DNA of 50,487 bases, taken from positions 1 to 50,487 of IMG/VR virus record IMGVR_UViG_3300021585_000002; one strand, written 5' to 3'. Position 1 is the first letter of the stretch. Each line of letters starts with the position of its first letter. Shown one piece after another: positions 22,838 through 32,011 of this stretch. The stretch comes from a virus. Made by a program: the position numbers and the translations under genes. A model generated the notes under the pieces. It was not told the DNA's origin and ran no database searches. It was given only the letters and a program-made list of their open reading frames with translations.

Positions 22838-23017
22838 ATGGCGTACAGAAAAGGTGACACCCTCAAGGTCAAAGCGGTTATCCCAACTGGGCCTGTGCTG
22901 GCCTTGCGCATGAGCGAGGATGGCGACATCTCCTACTTGCTGGAGTGGGTGGATCTAGAGGGTGAAACCCAACAGCGTTGGTTTCGCGAAGAAGAGTTGG
23001 AGCCTGCGGGGGCTTAA
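22838..23017 (+). CDS. 59-residue SH3-like phage protein
   Basis: A short gene preceded by AAGGAGTAG. It reads MAYRKGDTLKVKAVIPTGPV, then LALRMSEDGDISYLLEWVDL and ends in a strand and turn, EELEPAGA. The strand and turn pattern looks like a small SH3-type beta-barrel seen in many phages. The function is unknown. It sits right before the repeat giant and may be a chaperone or a minor tail part. Confidence 0.6.
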   Translation: MAYRKGDTLKVKAVIPTGPVLALRMSEDGDISYLLEWVDLEGETQQRWFREEELEPAGA

Positions 23018-23020
23018 TGA

Positions 23021-26000
23021 ATGTCGAATGGCGGATGGGGCTCAGGCTCCTGGGGTCAAGTTGCATGGGGGATGGGGCTCTATGATGGAGCCTCGTCTGA
23101 ATCCGCAACTGCCGCTGATTCCGCTTCTGCAAGATTAGTTTCCCCCCGCGCCGTCTCTGAGACGGCCACAGCCGCTGATGCAACGTCAGCGGTTTTTGCA
23201 GTACCCGCGTCTGTTTCTGAGTCTGCCACCGCAGCAGACTCGATTTCGGCTACACCAAAATACGCGAGAACTGAATCTGAGACAGCAAACGCATCTGATG
23301 CTGTCTCTGTAGCCGCCAGCACGTTCAGACCGTCTATTGCTGAGACGGCAAGGGCATCGGATACAGCGTCTTCAGCCTTAGTTGTTAGGCCGTCAGTCGC
23401 AGAAACGGCCACTGCAGCGGACACGGTCTCCGCCACCGAGACACTACGCCCAACAGTCTCTGAGACTGCAGCGGCGGCAGATGCAACGGTAGTCGCGTCC
23501 AGCACCTTCAGGCCCTCTGTATCAGAAACGGCCAGAGCCAGTGACTCCGTATCAGTCGCAGGCAGCACGTTTAGACCGACTCTGTCAGAGACAGCAACGG
23601 CGGCTGACTCTGTAACTGCCAGAGAAATACTAGTCCCAACGGTTGCCGAGACAAGCACCGCTTCGGACTCCGTATCGGTCGCCGCCAGCACATTCAGGCC
23701 AACGGTTTCTGAGTCCGCTACTGCAGCAGACGCTACTTCATCGCGCACCGCCTTCGGTTCGTCGGTCTCAGAGACCACCACAGCGTCGGATGCTTCAACT
23801 GCAAGGCAGATATTCCAAGCCTACATAGGAACGTCTGGCTGGGGTTCTGGAGCTTGGGGCGGAGATCCTTGGGGGGGTTTGAACGACACAGCCGCGTCTA
23901 TCTCTGACTCGGTTGTTGCTTCGCCTGTTGCCAACGGCGCTGTCTCTGAGACTGCCAGGGCGTCAGACTCGGTATCCGTCGCAGCCAGCACGTTTAATCC
24001 AGCCATCTCTGAGACGGCATCAGCGTCTGACACGGTTGTAGCGAGGCAAACCTTTGTTACGTCAGTTAGCGAGACAGCCAACGCTTCTGACAGCATTAGT
24101 GCGGCACAGACAGCCAGAAGCACCGTATCAGAAACGGCAAACGCATCTGACTCCGTAGTTGCTAGGCAGGGCTTTACCTCCGCAGTTTCAGAAACTGCCA
24201 GAGCATCTGACAGTGTTAGCACAACGCAGACGTTTGTCTCGTCTGTATCAGAGACGGCAAACGCTTCTGATTCCGTAGTTGCGCGTCAGACATTTGCAAC
24301 GGCAGTTTCGGAAACGTCCACAGCACTAGATGCAGTAACTGCTAGACAAACATTTGCATCGTCTGAAAGTGAGACGGCAACTGCATTTGACAGTGTTAGT
24401 GCTGCGCAAACATTTAGTAACTCTGCATCTGAAACTGCCACAGCCTCTGACGCCACTTCATCGGCGCAAGGATTTGGTGTCTCTATATCTGAGACTGCCC
24501 GCGCATCAGATACAAGCTCCGCTGCTCAAACATTTGCCACAGCAATTTCTGAGACCGCTACAGCACTAGATGCTGTGGCTGCGCGGCAGGTATTTGCAAC
24601 GGCAGTTTCGGAAACGGCCAATGCGTCAGACGCAGTAGCGGCAGGGCAGTCATTCAGTACAAGTGCATCCGAGACTGCGCGTGCATCCGATGCGGTATCT
24701 GTAGCCGCCAGCACGTTTAACGCCTATATCGGCACTTCTGGTTGGGGTTCTGGTGCCTGGGGTGGAGACCCTTGGGGCGGCTTAAATGATACGGCAGCAA
24801 GTATCTCAGACGCCGTTTCTGCATCGCCTGCATTCTTTGGTTCTGTATCGGAGACGGTTAGAGCATCTGACGCATTTGCTGTTGCTGCAAGCACATTTAA
24901 CACCGCAGTATCTGAAACAGCTAGGGCGTCTGATTCTGTTGCGGTTAGCCAGACGTTTGTTACCGCCGTTAGTGAGACCGCAAACGTATCTGACAGTACT
25001 GCAGCTTCTCAAGCATTTGTTGCCGCTACATCTGAAACAGCCAGAGCATCTGACGCAGTTGCCGCATCCCAAAGTTTTGGGGCTTCTGTATCTGAAACAG
25101 CCAGAACCTCTGATGCAGTCAGTTCTGCGCAAGCGTTTAACACAGCAGTATCAGAGACAGCCAGGGCGTCCGACTCTGTATCAACCATACAGACGTTTGC
25201 TACAGCAGTATCAGAGACAGCTTCTGCATCGGACTCTGTCTCCGCAGGGCAAGTATTCGCTGCTAATACTTCAGAGACGGCTCGCGCATCTGACTCCGTA
25301 TCTGTAGCGTCTAGCGTCTTCAACGCCTACATCGGAACTTCTGGCTGGGGCTCGGGGGCTTGGGGTGAAGACCCGTGGGGCGGCTTAAACGACACCGCCG
25401 CAACTGCACTGGATGTAGTTTCTGCGTCCCCCGCATTCAATGCGTTTGCATCTGAAACGGCACAAGCCTCTGATGCTTTCGCGGTCGCTGCCAGCACGTT
25501 TAATGGTCTGGTTGCCGAAACTGCCACCGCAACAGACTCCGTAGCAGCCCGCCAAGTATTTGCAACGTCAGTAACAGAGACGGCCACTGCGGCGGATAGC
25601 GTTGTTGCCACCCAATCGTTCGTAGCGGCTGTATCTGAGACGGCAACTGCGGCAGACCAAACGCAGGCGTCTCAAGCGTTTACATCGGCTGTTTCTGAAA
25701 CGGCTAGGGCATCTGATACCGTTTCAGCGGCCCAGGCACCTACCTCAACAACTTCTGAAACCGCAACCGCATCTGACGCGGTTTCAACACAACAAGTCTT
25801 TGCCACAGCGGTCACAGAGAGTGCCACGGCTGCTGATAGCACATCAGCAGGGCAGCGTTTTGTAACCAACGTAGCTGAAACGGCCACAGCGGCTGACTCC
25901 GTATCTGTTGCCGCAAGCACGTTCAACGCATTTATTGGCACTCAAGGCTGGGGTTCCGGAGCCTGGGGTGAGGATCCTTGGGGCGGTTTAAACGACACTG

Positions 26001-26908
26001 CTGCGAGCGCTTCGGACGCGGTCTCTGCATCACCTGTGTTCTTCGGGGCTGTATCAGAGGCAGCACAAGCCTCTGATGCCTTCGCTGTCGCGGCCAGCAC
26101 GTTCAATCCAGCCGTAAACGAAGCTGCTGCCGTCTCTGACGCTGCGTCTGCACAGCAAATCTTCGCCACGGCAGTCTCTGAGAACGCACAGGCGTCTGAC
26201 GCTGTTGCATCAGGGCTTCTCTCATCGGCCAACATTTCGGAGACAGCAACAGCCAGCGATGTTGTTTCTGCTGGCAGCGTATTCAATGTAAGCGTCAGTG
26301 AAGGTGTAACTGCTGCCGACGCAGTCACGACCACGACCATCACGCCCGCCAGCGTGAGTGAGACTGCACGAGCCGCAGACTCCGTAGTTGCCAAGGTTGA
26401 CTGGCAAGCCAGCATGAGCGAAGCCGCTCAAGCGATGGAGTTGTTTGATGCTGGCAAGCTGTTCATTGCAACACTGCTGGAGCAGTGTGGGGCGTTTGAT
26501 TCAATCTTTGCCCAGAATCGCTGGCAGACCATTGACGACACGCAGAACCCTAACTGGCAAGTTGTCCCAGACGGACAGACGCCGGGGTGGCAGCACATCC
26601 AAGACTCGCAGACGCCTGGGTGGCAGCACATCAACGATACCCAGAGCCCTGCATGGCAATGCGCCACCACCGCTCAAACCCCAACCTGGGTCTTAGTAAC
26701 TGACACACAAGCGCCTGGGTGGCAGTGTGTCACCACCGCGCCATCCCAGCCGTGGCAGAATGTAACAACTGCACAAGCGCCGGTATGGCAACCCACGCCC
26801 CCCGCCCCTCTTGACGGCTGGCAGAATGTAGACGATGATCAGTCTGCCGGGTGGCAAGATGTGGAGAGCCCTGAGTCAGCCGAGTGGGCTGATATTGATA
26901 CGGGCTAA
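23021..26908 (+). CDS. 1295-residue repeat protein with Trp-rich modules
   Basis: The protein starts NGGWGSGSWGQVAWG and then holds about 50 copies of a roughly 20-residue unit with the core SETA-(T/R/N)-A-SD-(S/A)-V-(S/A)-A. Four spacers of the type YIGTSGWGSGAWGGDPWGG (near 23822, 24725, 25328, 25931) divide the array. Their spacing is exactly 301, 201 and 201 codons, so there is a higher-order repeat. From 26522 a different repeat of about 12 residues (core DTQ-P-WQ-V-D) with Trp is present ten times. The Ala/Ser/Thr core with few hydrophobics suggests a long flexible or beta-rich fibre. The ATG follows the previous stop by 3 bases. Function is unknown; fibre or surface protein likely. Confidence 0.65.
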   Translation: MSNGGWGSGSWGQVAWGMGLYDGASSESATAADSASARLVSPRAVSETATAADATSAVFAVPASVSESATAADSISATPKYARTESETANASDAVSVAASTFRPSIAETARASDTASSALVVRPSVAETATAADTVSATETLRPTVSETAAAADATVVASSTFRPSVSETARASDSVSVAGSTFRPTLSETATAADSVTAREILVPTVAETSTASDSVSVAASTFRPTVSESATAADATSSRTAFGSSVSETTTASDASTARQIFQAYIGTSGWGSGAWGGDPWGGLNDTAASISDSVVASPVANGAVSETARASDSVSVAASTFNPAISETASASDTVVARQTFVTSVSETANASDSISAAQTARSTVSETANASDSVVARQGFTSAVSETARASDSVSTTQTFVSSVSETANASDSVVARQTFATAVSETSTALDAVTARQTFASSESETATAFDSVSAAQTFSNSASETATASDATSSAQGFGVSISETARASDTSSAAQTFATAISETATALDAVAARQVFATAVSETANASDAVAAGQSFSTSASETARASDAVSVAASTFNAYIGTSGWGSGAWGGDPWGGLNDTAASISDAVSASPAFFGSVSETVRASDAFAVAASTFNTAVSETARASDSVAVSQTFVTAVSETANVSDSTAASQAFVAATSETARASDAVAASQSFGASVSETARTSDAVSSAQAFNTAVSETARASDSVSTIQTFATAVSETASASDSVSAGQVFAANTSETARASDSVSVASSVFNAYIGTSGWGSGAWGEDPWGGLNDTAATALDVVSASPAFNAFASETAQASDAFAVAASTFNGLVAETATATDSVAARQVFATSVTETATAADSVVATQSFVAAVSETATAADQTQASQAFTSAVSETARASDTVSAAQAPTSTTSETATASDAVSTQQVFATAVTESATAADSTSAGQRFVTNVAETATAADSVSVAASTFNAFIGTQGWGSGAWGEDPWGGLNDTAASASDAVSASPVFFGAVSEAAQASDAFAVAASTFNPAVNEAAAVSDAASAQQIFATAVSENAQASDAVASGLLSSANISETATASDVVSAGSVFNVSVSEGVTAADAVTTTTITPASVSETARAADSVVAKVDWQASMSEAAQAMELFDAGKLFIATLLEQCGAFDSIFAQNRWQTIDDTQNPNWQVVPDGQTPGWQHIQDSQTPGWQHINDTQSPAWQCATTAQTPTWVLVTDTQAPGWQCVTTAPSQPWQNVTTAQAPVWQPTPPAPLDGWQNVDDDQSAGWQDVESPESAEWADIDTG
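23093..26445. repeat. About fifty 60-base coding repeats in a higher-order array
   Basis: The DNA of the SETA/SD array. The protein unit is conserved, but codons vary (GAGACGGCC, GAAACAGCC, GAGACTGCC and others for Glu-Thr-Ala). Trp-containing spacers give periods of 903, 603 and 603 bases. Confidence 0.85.
26522..26905. repeat. Ten short Trp-containing coding repeats
   Basis: The C-terminal array of the same gene, with a unit near 36-39 bases, each with one Trp (for example QTPGWQHIQD and QSPAWQCATT). It could form a solenoid cap or ligand-binding end. Confidence 0.75.
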
Positions 26909-26932
26909 GTTTTTGACCTTCTGAGGTAACCC

Positions 26933-28456
26933 ATGCCATCAACCTTTACGTCCAGTCTGCGACTGACCCTCCCTGCAACCGGCGAAAACGCCGGAACCTG
27001 GGGCAATTTGGTCAACACGGGCATCACGACCCTGATCGATACGTCGATTGCGGGGACCGCCAGCATCACTGTTGGCGGAACTGATTACACACTCACCAAC
27101 AACAACGGCACGACAGACGAAGCTCGGGCCATGGTTATCAACGCCACCGGCACTCCGGGGGCTGGAAGAAACGTCATCTGCCCTGCTGCGAGCAAGATGT
27201 ATGTCTTCCGCAATAACACCACGGGCGGCTTTGCGATGACGCTCAAGACCTCAGCGGGGTCCGGCATAGCCGTCCCTGCGGGGCAAAGTCGCCTGTTGTA
27301 CTGTGATGGCACCAACGTAGTTGAAACGCTCAATTCGCTCGGTTCTTTGACGCTGGGCTCTGCACTTGGCGCAGCATCAGGCGGTACGGGCCTGACGGCA
27401 TCTGGAGCCAACGGGAACGTCCTGACCAGCAACGGTACAACGTGGACTTCTGCTGCGCTGCCTGCTGGTGGCCTGACCTACATTTTCACAACTACCGCTG
27501 TCACGGCAACTGACAAGCAGGGTGTTCTGACCAGCACTGCAGGTGGTGCGTTTACGGTCACTTTGCCCGCCACACCAGCCACTGGCGCTCAGGTTGTGAT
27601 TGCTGATGCAGGTGCGTCATGGGGCACCAACAATCTAACGGTTGGGCGAAACGGATCGACCATCGGCGGTTTGGCTGAAAACCTCGTGTGTGACATCACC
27701 GGGGTCAGTGTCCAGTTTGTTTACGACGGTACGACATGGGAGGTGTACGCCCAGGTCGGTGGTCAGGGCGGTAACGTTGCAACCCAGCCGGGTAACAACG
27801 CCTTCACTGGTGCAAACACCTTCTACAACGCCACGGGCCAGACCTTCGGCACGGCGACATCAACCCAAGACGGCATCATCCTCGCAGGCCGTGCGGGCGG
27901 ATCGTCTTCTTTCCGTGCAACCCTGCAGCCCACAACTCTGACGGCAAGCAGAACTTTGACGCTGCCTGACGCAACCAGCACGGTTGCGGTCTTGGGCCTT
28001 GCTCAAACATTCACGGACACCCAGACCTTCAGTGGCTCCAGCAGTGTGCTGGGAATGGTGCTCAACGATGCAGCAGAAGTCGCCACCATCAGCGCCACAG
28101 CAGCGACCGGCACGATCAACTACGACATCACCACGCAGTCGGTGCTGTACTACACCACCAATGCCTCTGCCAACTTTACGGTCAACCTGAGAGCCTCTTC
28201 AGGAACTACGCTGAACACGGCGTTGGCTACAGGCCAATCGGTCACGGTGGTGTTTTTGGTTACAAACGGCGGAACGGCGTACTACAACAACGTAGTGCAG
28301 GTTGACGGAACTACGTCAGGAGTTACTACCAGATGGCAGGGCGGTACAGCGCCTACAGCGGGTAATGCGTCGAGCGTGGACATCTACTCTTACACGGTAG
28401 TAAAAACTGCTGCGTCAACGTACAGCGTTTTTGCTGCCCAGACGAGGTTTGCATAA
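26933..28456 (+). CDS. Long tail fibre protein
   Basis: The 507-residue protein starts SSLRLTLPATGENAGTWGNL, an N-terminal pattern common in phage tail fibres. Most of the length is Thr/Ser/Gly/Asn-rich beta sequence. A motif GGTG-x(8)-NVLTSNGTTWTS (near 27380-27460) is also found in the Gly-rich adhesin at 29821, a sign of shared modules. The C-terminus ends YSVFAAQTRFA. Trimeric beta structure is likely. The GAGGT leader is good, and its stop overlaps the next gene by one base. Confidence 0.75.
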   Translation: MPSTFTSSLRLTLPATGENAGTWGNLVNTGITTLIDTSIAGTASITVGGTDYTLTNNNGTTDEARAMVINATGTPGAGRNVICPAASKMYVFRNNTTGGFAMTLKTSAGSGIAVPAGQSRLLYCDGTNVVETLNSLGSLTLGSALGAASGGTGLTASGANGNVLTSNGTTWTSAALPAGGLTYIFTTTAVTATDKQGVLTSTAGGAFTVTLPATPATGAQVVIADAGASWGTNNLTVGRNGSTIGGLAENLVCDITGVSVQFVYDGTTWEVYAQVGGQGGNVATQPGNNAFTGANTFYNATGQTFGTATSTQDGIILAGRAGGSSSFRATLQPTTLTASRTLTLPDATSTVAVLGLAQTFTDTQTFSGSSSVLGMVLNDAAEVATISATAATGTINYDITTQSVLYYTTNASANFTVNLRASSGTTLNTALATGQSVTVVFLVTNGGTAYYNNVVQVDGTTSGVTTRWQGGTAPTAGNASSVDIYSYTVVKTAASTYSVFAAQTRFA

Positions 28457-29355
28457 TGCCGATGCTCGGAACTCGGGGTGCTGCCTCCGCTCGTGGGTTT
28501 GGGATGCTTGGTCGCTTTGTCGCGCCCCCAGGTCAACAAGCCTATACCGGTGACGGGACTTATTCTTGGGTTTGCCCTGCCGGTGTTACCTCTGTTTCCG
28601 TTGTTTGCGTCGGTGGAGGCGGCGGGGGAGGTGGTGGCAGCAGTGGGTCTTCTGGTGGCGGTGGTGGCGGCGGTGGTGGGGATTTAAGTTACATAAATAA
28701 TTACTCAGTTACCCCAGGGGTTAGTTATACCGTAGTTGTTGGTATCTATGGACTTGGAGGAACGGCGAACAACTCGGGCGATTACGGTGGTTCTAGTTAC
28801 TTTAATAATAGCAGCACTGTTCTTGCAAAAGGTGGCAGGGGCGGCGGAACACCATCCGGAGGTTCAGGCCCTGCAAACCCAAACACTACCGTAGGCACTG
28901 GAGTTAATGCAGGCGGGGCAGGCGGTAACGGTGATGGCGGCGGTTCAGGGGGCGGTGGCGGCACGGGCGGCTATACGGCAGGGGGAGGCCAAGGTGGGCC
29001 GTTTAACACATCAGGCAGTAGTAGTGCTGGCGACTCAGGTGGCGGTGGGGGCGGTAATGGAGTTCCCGGTGGCGGTGGCGGTGGCGGTGGCATAGGGCTT
29101 TTAGGTTCTGGCAGCGGCGGTTCTGGCGGCGGGTCAGGCGGTAACGGTGGTGGCGGGGGCTCAGGTGGTTTCTCAGGTGGAACGGGTCCAAGTATCGGCG
29201 CTGGCGCGAATGGCGGGCAATACGGTGGTGGTGGCGGTGGAGGTGGGCAGAGCGGGGGCGGCGAGAACGGTGGGTTAGGCAACGTCGGCGCAGTTCGTAT
29301 CATTTGGCCCGGGACCACGCGCCAATTTCCATCAACTAATACAGGGAACGTGTAA
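28456..29355 (+). CDS. Gly-rich adhesin-type tail tip protein
   Basis: The 299-residue protein has an N-terminal anchor, then a strand-rich domain (TYSWVCPAGVTSVSVVCVGG, about 35-54) and many Gly-runs to the end. Such Gly-rich domains are found at the tips of phage fibres and act as receptor-binding adhesins (T-even gp38 is the well-known case). It has one-base overlap with the fibre gene and is directly followed by the tail assembly chaperone, which fits a fibre, tip and chaperone set. Confidence 0.7.
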   Translation: MPMLGTRGAASARGFGMLGRFVAPPGQQAYTGDGTYSWVCPAGVTSVSVVCVGGGGGGGGGSSGSSGGGGGGGGGDLSYINNYSVTPGVSYTVVVGIYGLGGTANNSGDYGGSSYFNNSSTVLAKGGRGGGTPSGGSGPANPNTTVGTGVNAGGAGGNGDGGGSGGGGGTGGYTAGGGQGGPFNTSGSSSAGDSGGGGGGNGVPGGGGGGGGIGLLGSGSGGSGGGSGGNGGGGGSGGFSGGTGPSIGAGANGGQYGGGGGGGGQSGGGENGGLGNVGAVRIIWPGTTRQFPSTNTGNV

Positions 29356-29817
29356 ATGACACACTTTATCAAACTCAATAATGGCGTACCAGAAGGCAAC
29401 GTAATTGTTGAAGAAAATTTGCGTCAAGTTCTTACAAATGCGACATTTCCAACTGTGATAACGGACTCATTTATTGAGCCGTTTGGCTATGGTATTTATG
29501 ATTTTCGTAGCCAGCCACCCGTTGCTCGGTATCAAAAAAATATCGAGGTTACTCCTGTAAAAAATCAGTACGGAATCTGGTGTCAAACATGGGAAACAGT
29601 TGCTATGAGCGATAGCGAGAAAACATTAGAAGATGAGCGTAAATCTGCCGAGGTGCGCTTTACTCGTAATCAAAAGCTCTATCAGACCGACTGGACTCAG
29701 TTAATTGACGCCCCGGTGGACAAAGCCGCATGGGCGGCGTACCGTCAAGAACTGCGTGACATCACTTCTCAAACCGGCTTCCCTTGGGAAGTTCAGTGGC
29801 CCACTCAGCCGGAGTAA
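29356..29817 (+). CDS. Phage tail fibre assembly chaperone-like protein
   Basis: The 153-residue protein's C-terminal half matches the phage tail assembly chaperone family (Pfam Phage_tail_APC): RNQKLYQTDWTQLIDAPVDK (about 101-120), then AAWAAYRQELRDI and a final PWEVQWPTQPE. It likely helps fold or attach fibres. The N-terminal half is less typical. It is located between two Gly-rich adhesins. It starts right at the previous stop. Confidence 0.75.
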   Translation: MTHFIKLNNGVPEGNVIVEENLRQVLTNATFPTVITDSFIEPFGYGIYDFRSQPPVARYQKNIEVTPVKNQYGIWCQTWETVAMSDSEKTLEDERKSAEVRFTRNQKLYQTDWTQLIDAPVDKAAWAAYRQELRDITSQTGFPWEVQWPTQPE

Positions 29818-29820
29818 CAC

Positions 29821-30843
29821 ATGGCAAACCTTTCCAACATCATCACGCCCAGTAACGTCCTGACGGCGACCAGCACCAACACGCTGAGCAACAAGACGAT
29901 CAGCGGGGCCAGCAATACCGTTACGAATATCCCGTTAAGCACGGGCGTGACGGGTACTTTGCCTGTAGCTAATGGCGGCACAGGCGTTACATCTGTTGGT
30001 ACGTCTGGAAATGTGCTGACCAGTAACGGAACTGCTTGGACAAGTTCTGCACCGCCTGGGGCAGATGTTCAAGTATTTACTTCTTCCGGCACTTGGACCA
30101 AGCCATCTGGCAAGACGACGGTGATGGTCGGGGTTTGGAGTGGTGGTGGTGGCGGTGCTCGATCTGCCAATAACGAAGATGGCGGTGGAGGTGGTGGAGG
30201 CGGCGGTTATTTTCAAAAAATATTTACTGCCGCGTCCTTAGGGTCAACGGAGTCTGTCACTATTGGTGCAGGTGGGGCAGGTGGCACCACCACTAACTCT
30301 GTTGGTTCTGCTGGGGGCACTTCATCTTTCGGCTCCTTGATCTCTTTGGCCGGAGGTCAGGGAGGTTCTATATCAAGTAGCCCTGGTGTCCCTGGAGCCC
30401 CTCCACAAGGGGGTCAAGGTGCTGCTGGTACTTATCCAGATTACACATTTGCGTCAGTATTTGGAGGTGGATCTGGAGCAAAAGGCGGGAATGGGACTAC
30501 TAGTTTTGAAGGCGGTCGTTCTGCTTTTGGCGGTGGTGGTGGAGGTAGCGGCGGTCGTGGCCCTGCAAACCAAGCAGGTGGTGCAGGTGGATTATCTGGC
30601 GCTTCAAGCGCAATTGTTTATGTGGGTGGCGGTGGTGCTGGCGGCTCTTCTGGTGTAGCTGGTACTGCGGGAACTAATGGATCAGGTGGGGGTGGTGGCG
30701 GCGGAACTAATAGCGGCACGGCTGGAGCGGGTGGGGCAGGAGGTTTTCCTTCTGGTGGAGGTGGCGGCGGAGGAACCGGAAGTGTTGCGTCTGGAAACGG
30801 GGGCAATGGCGCTGCTGGTCAAGTTATCGTAATTTCTTGGTAA
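29821..30843 (+). CDS. Second Gly-rich adhesin or fibre
   Basis: The 340-residue protein has an N-terminal stalk-like part (NTLSNKTISGASNTVTNIPL, near 20-40), the shared motif GGTGVTSVGTSGNVLTSNGT, then a strand-rich domain (FTSSGTWTKPSGKTTVMVGV, about 84-103) and Gly-rich runs to the end. It parallels the adhesin at 28456 but carries its own stalk. A CGGAGT site precedes the ATG. Two adhesins in one fibre cassette may give a wide or switchable host range. Confidence 0.7.
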   Translation: MANLSNIITPSNVLTATSTNTLSNKTISGASNTVTNIPLSTGVTGTLPVANGGTGVTSVGTSGNVLTSNGTAWTSSAPPGADVQVFTSSGTWTKPSGKTTVMVGVWSGGGGGARSANNEDGGGGGGGGGYFQKIFTAASLGSTESVTIGAGGAGGTTTNSVGSAGGTSSFGSLISLAGGQGGSISSSPGVPGAPPQGGQGAAGTYPDYTFASVFGGGSGAKGGNGTTSFEGGRSAFGGGGGGSGGRGPANQAGGAGGLSGASSAIVYVGGGGAGGSSGVAGTAGTNGSGGGGGGGTNSGTAGAGGAGGFPSGGGGGGGTGSVASGNGGNGAAGQVIVISW

Positions 30844-30849
30844 ATCGCT

Positions 30850-31095
30850 ATGAAAAACTACGCAATTATTGAGTCCGACATCGTCATAAACGCCGTTCTA
30901 GCATCTCCCGAATACGCAGCAGAACAGGGCTGGGTAGCACTGCCAGAGGGAGCGGGCATTGGTTGGTCCTTCGATGGCACCAACTGGACAGCACCCCCTC
31001 CCTCGCCTTCTGCGCCTGAACCTTCTAGCCCGACCAAAGAAGAACTGCTTGCTCAAATTCAGGCTTTGCAGGCGCAAATTAACGCACTGCCATGA
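30850..31095 (+). CDS. Small tail fibre accessory protein
   Basis: An 81-residue protein with an N-terminal NYAIIESDIVINAVLASPEY, a turn GIGWSFDGTNWTAPPP (about 36-51), and a short helix at the C-terminus (KEELLAQIQALQAQINALP). The GWSFDG...W pattern and length match the small proteins found after fibres in many phages. It overlaps the next gene by 4 bases. Probable role: fibre assembly or attachment. Confidence 0.65.
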   Translation: MKNYAIIESDIVINAVLASPEYAAEQGWVALPEGAGIGWSFDGTNWTAPPPSPSAPEPSSPTKEELLAQIQALQAQINALP

Positions 31096-31505
31096 CCCAA
31101 GCAGACGAAATCAAACTGCTTCAAGAGCAGGCCCGTGCCGAGTTAAACAGGCTTGAAGCCCAAAGCACAGCCAAGGAAGTCGCTGGCAAAGCCATCGGCA
31201 AGCAGGGGCTGTTCTACATCACGTTCATCGTGGTGATCGGTGTCTTGGCCTCCTTGGCGCTTGAATCCGAGAAGATTGCTGCGGTAATGGGTCTGCTTGG
31301 TGCTGCGTTGACGGCGCTTATCTCCATGCTTAACGGTATTGCCGGGGCCAACCCCAAGCAAGAGAAGCCTGAGTTTGAGGTCATCAAGTCCCTGATTGAA
31401 AAGCTCGACAGGCTTGACCGTCCAGAGCAGCCCATGCGTGTGGATGTAAACGACGGCAAGGTCACGGTCACCAAGGGTGAAGACACCATCACCACAAGGA
31501 GCTAA
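31092..31505 (+). CDS. Two-segment membrane protein, lysis-associated
   Basis: The 137-residue protein has a charged N-terminal helix, two membrane segments (about 39-57, LFYITFIVVIGVLASLAL; and 62-86, IAAVMGLLGAALTALISMLN) and a polar C-terminus. This topology fits a holin or an accessory of the lysis system. It lies directly before the holin with 2 bases between them. It overlaps the previous gene by 4 bases (ATGA). Which of the two is the actual pore former cannot be decided from sequence. Confidence 0.6.
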   Translation: MTQADEIKLLQEQARAELNRLEAQSTAKEVAGKAIGKQGLFYITFIVVIGVLASLALESEKIAAVMGLLGAALTALISMLNGIAGANPKQEKPEFEVIKSLIEKLDRLDRPEQPMRVDVNDGKVTVTKGEDTITTRS

Positions 31506-31507
31506 AC

Positions 31508-32011
31508 ATGCTGTCCCTTCTCTCAACGCTTGGGGGCCTGCTCATCAGCGGCTTGCCGAAGCTGCTTGATTACTTCCAGAACCGCGCAGACCAGAAGCAC
31601 GAACTTGAACTTGCCCGCGTGCAGATCGAGCGGGAGTTGCAGCTTGCTGCCCAAGGTTTTGCTGCCCAGGCCCGCATGGAAGAGATCCGCACCGACCAGA
31701 TTGCCATGCAGACTGAGGCCAAGATGACCGAGGCTGCGCTCGACCATGACAAGAAGGTGCTGGAGAAGGCCAGCAAGTGGGTCGCCAGCTACGTGGGCAC
31801 CGTCAGGCCGACGGTCACGTACATCTTCATCCTTGAGCTTGTCGCCATTAACGCAGCCATCGCTTGGTATGCGTTTAATCAGCAGGGGTTGATCAACAAC
31901 GTGGATGACCTCATCCGCATCACTACGGTGATCTTCTCTGATGACGAGATGGCAATGCTTGGGGGTATACTAGGGTTTTGGTTTGGATCGCGTAGCTGGA
32001 GCAAGAAATGA
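31508..32011 (+). CDS. Holin, gene-transfer-agent 3TM type
   Basis: The 167-residue protein has a hydrophobic N-terminus (LLSTLGGLLISGLPKLLDYF), a long charged helix (30-95), a membrane segment about 97-121 (VRPTVTYIFILELVAINAA) and a C-terminal hydrophobic end with GFWFGSRSW. The VRP-T-Y...GFWFGSRSWSK pattern is that of the three-TM holin family named after gene transfer agents. It would permeabilise the inner membrane for the endolysin. AAGGAG precedes the ATG. The stop overlaps the start of the GIY-YIG gene by 4 bases. Confidence 0.75.
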   Translation: MLSLLSTLGGLLISGLPKLLDYFQNRADQKHELELARVQIERELQLAAQGFAAQARMEEIRTDQIAMQTEAKMTEAALDHDKKVLEKASKWVASYVGTVRPTVTYIFILELVAINAAIAWYAFNQQGLINNVDDLIRITTVIFSDDEMAMLGGILGFWFGSRSWSKK

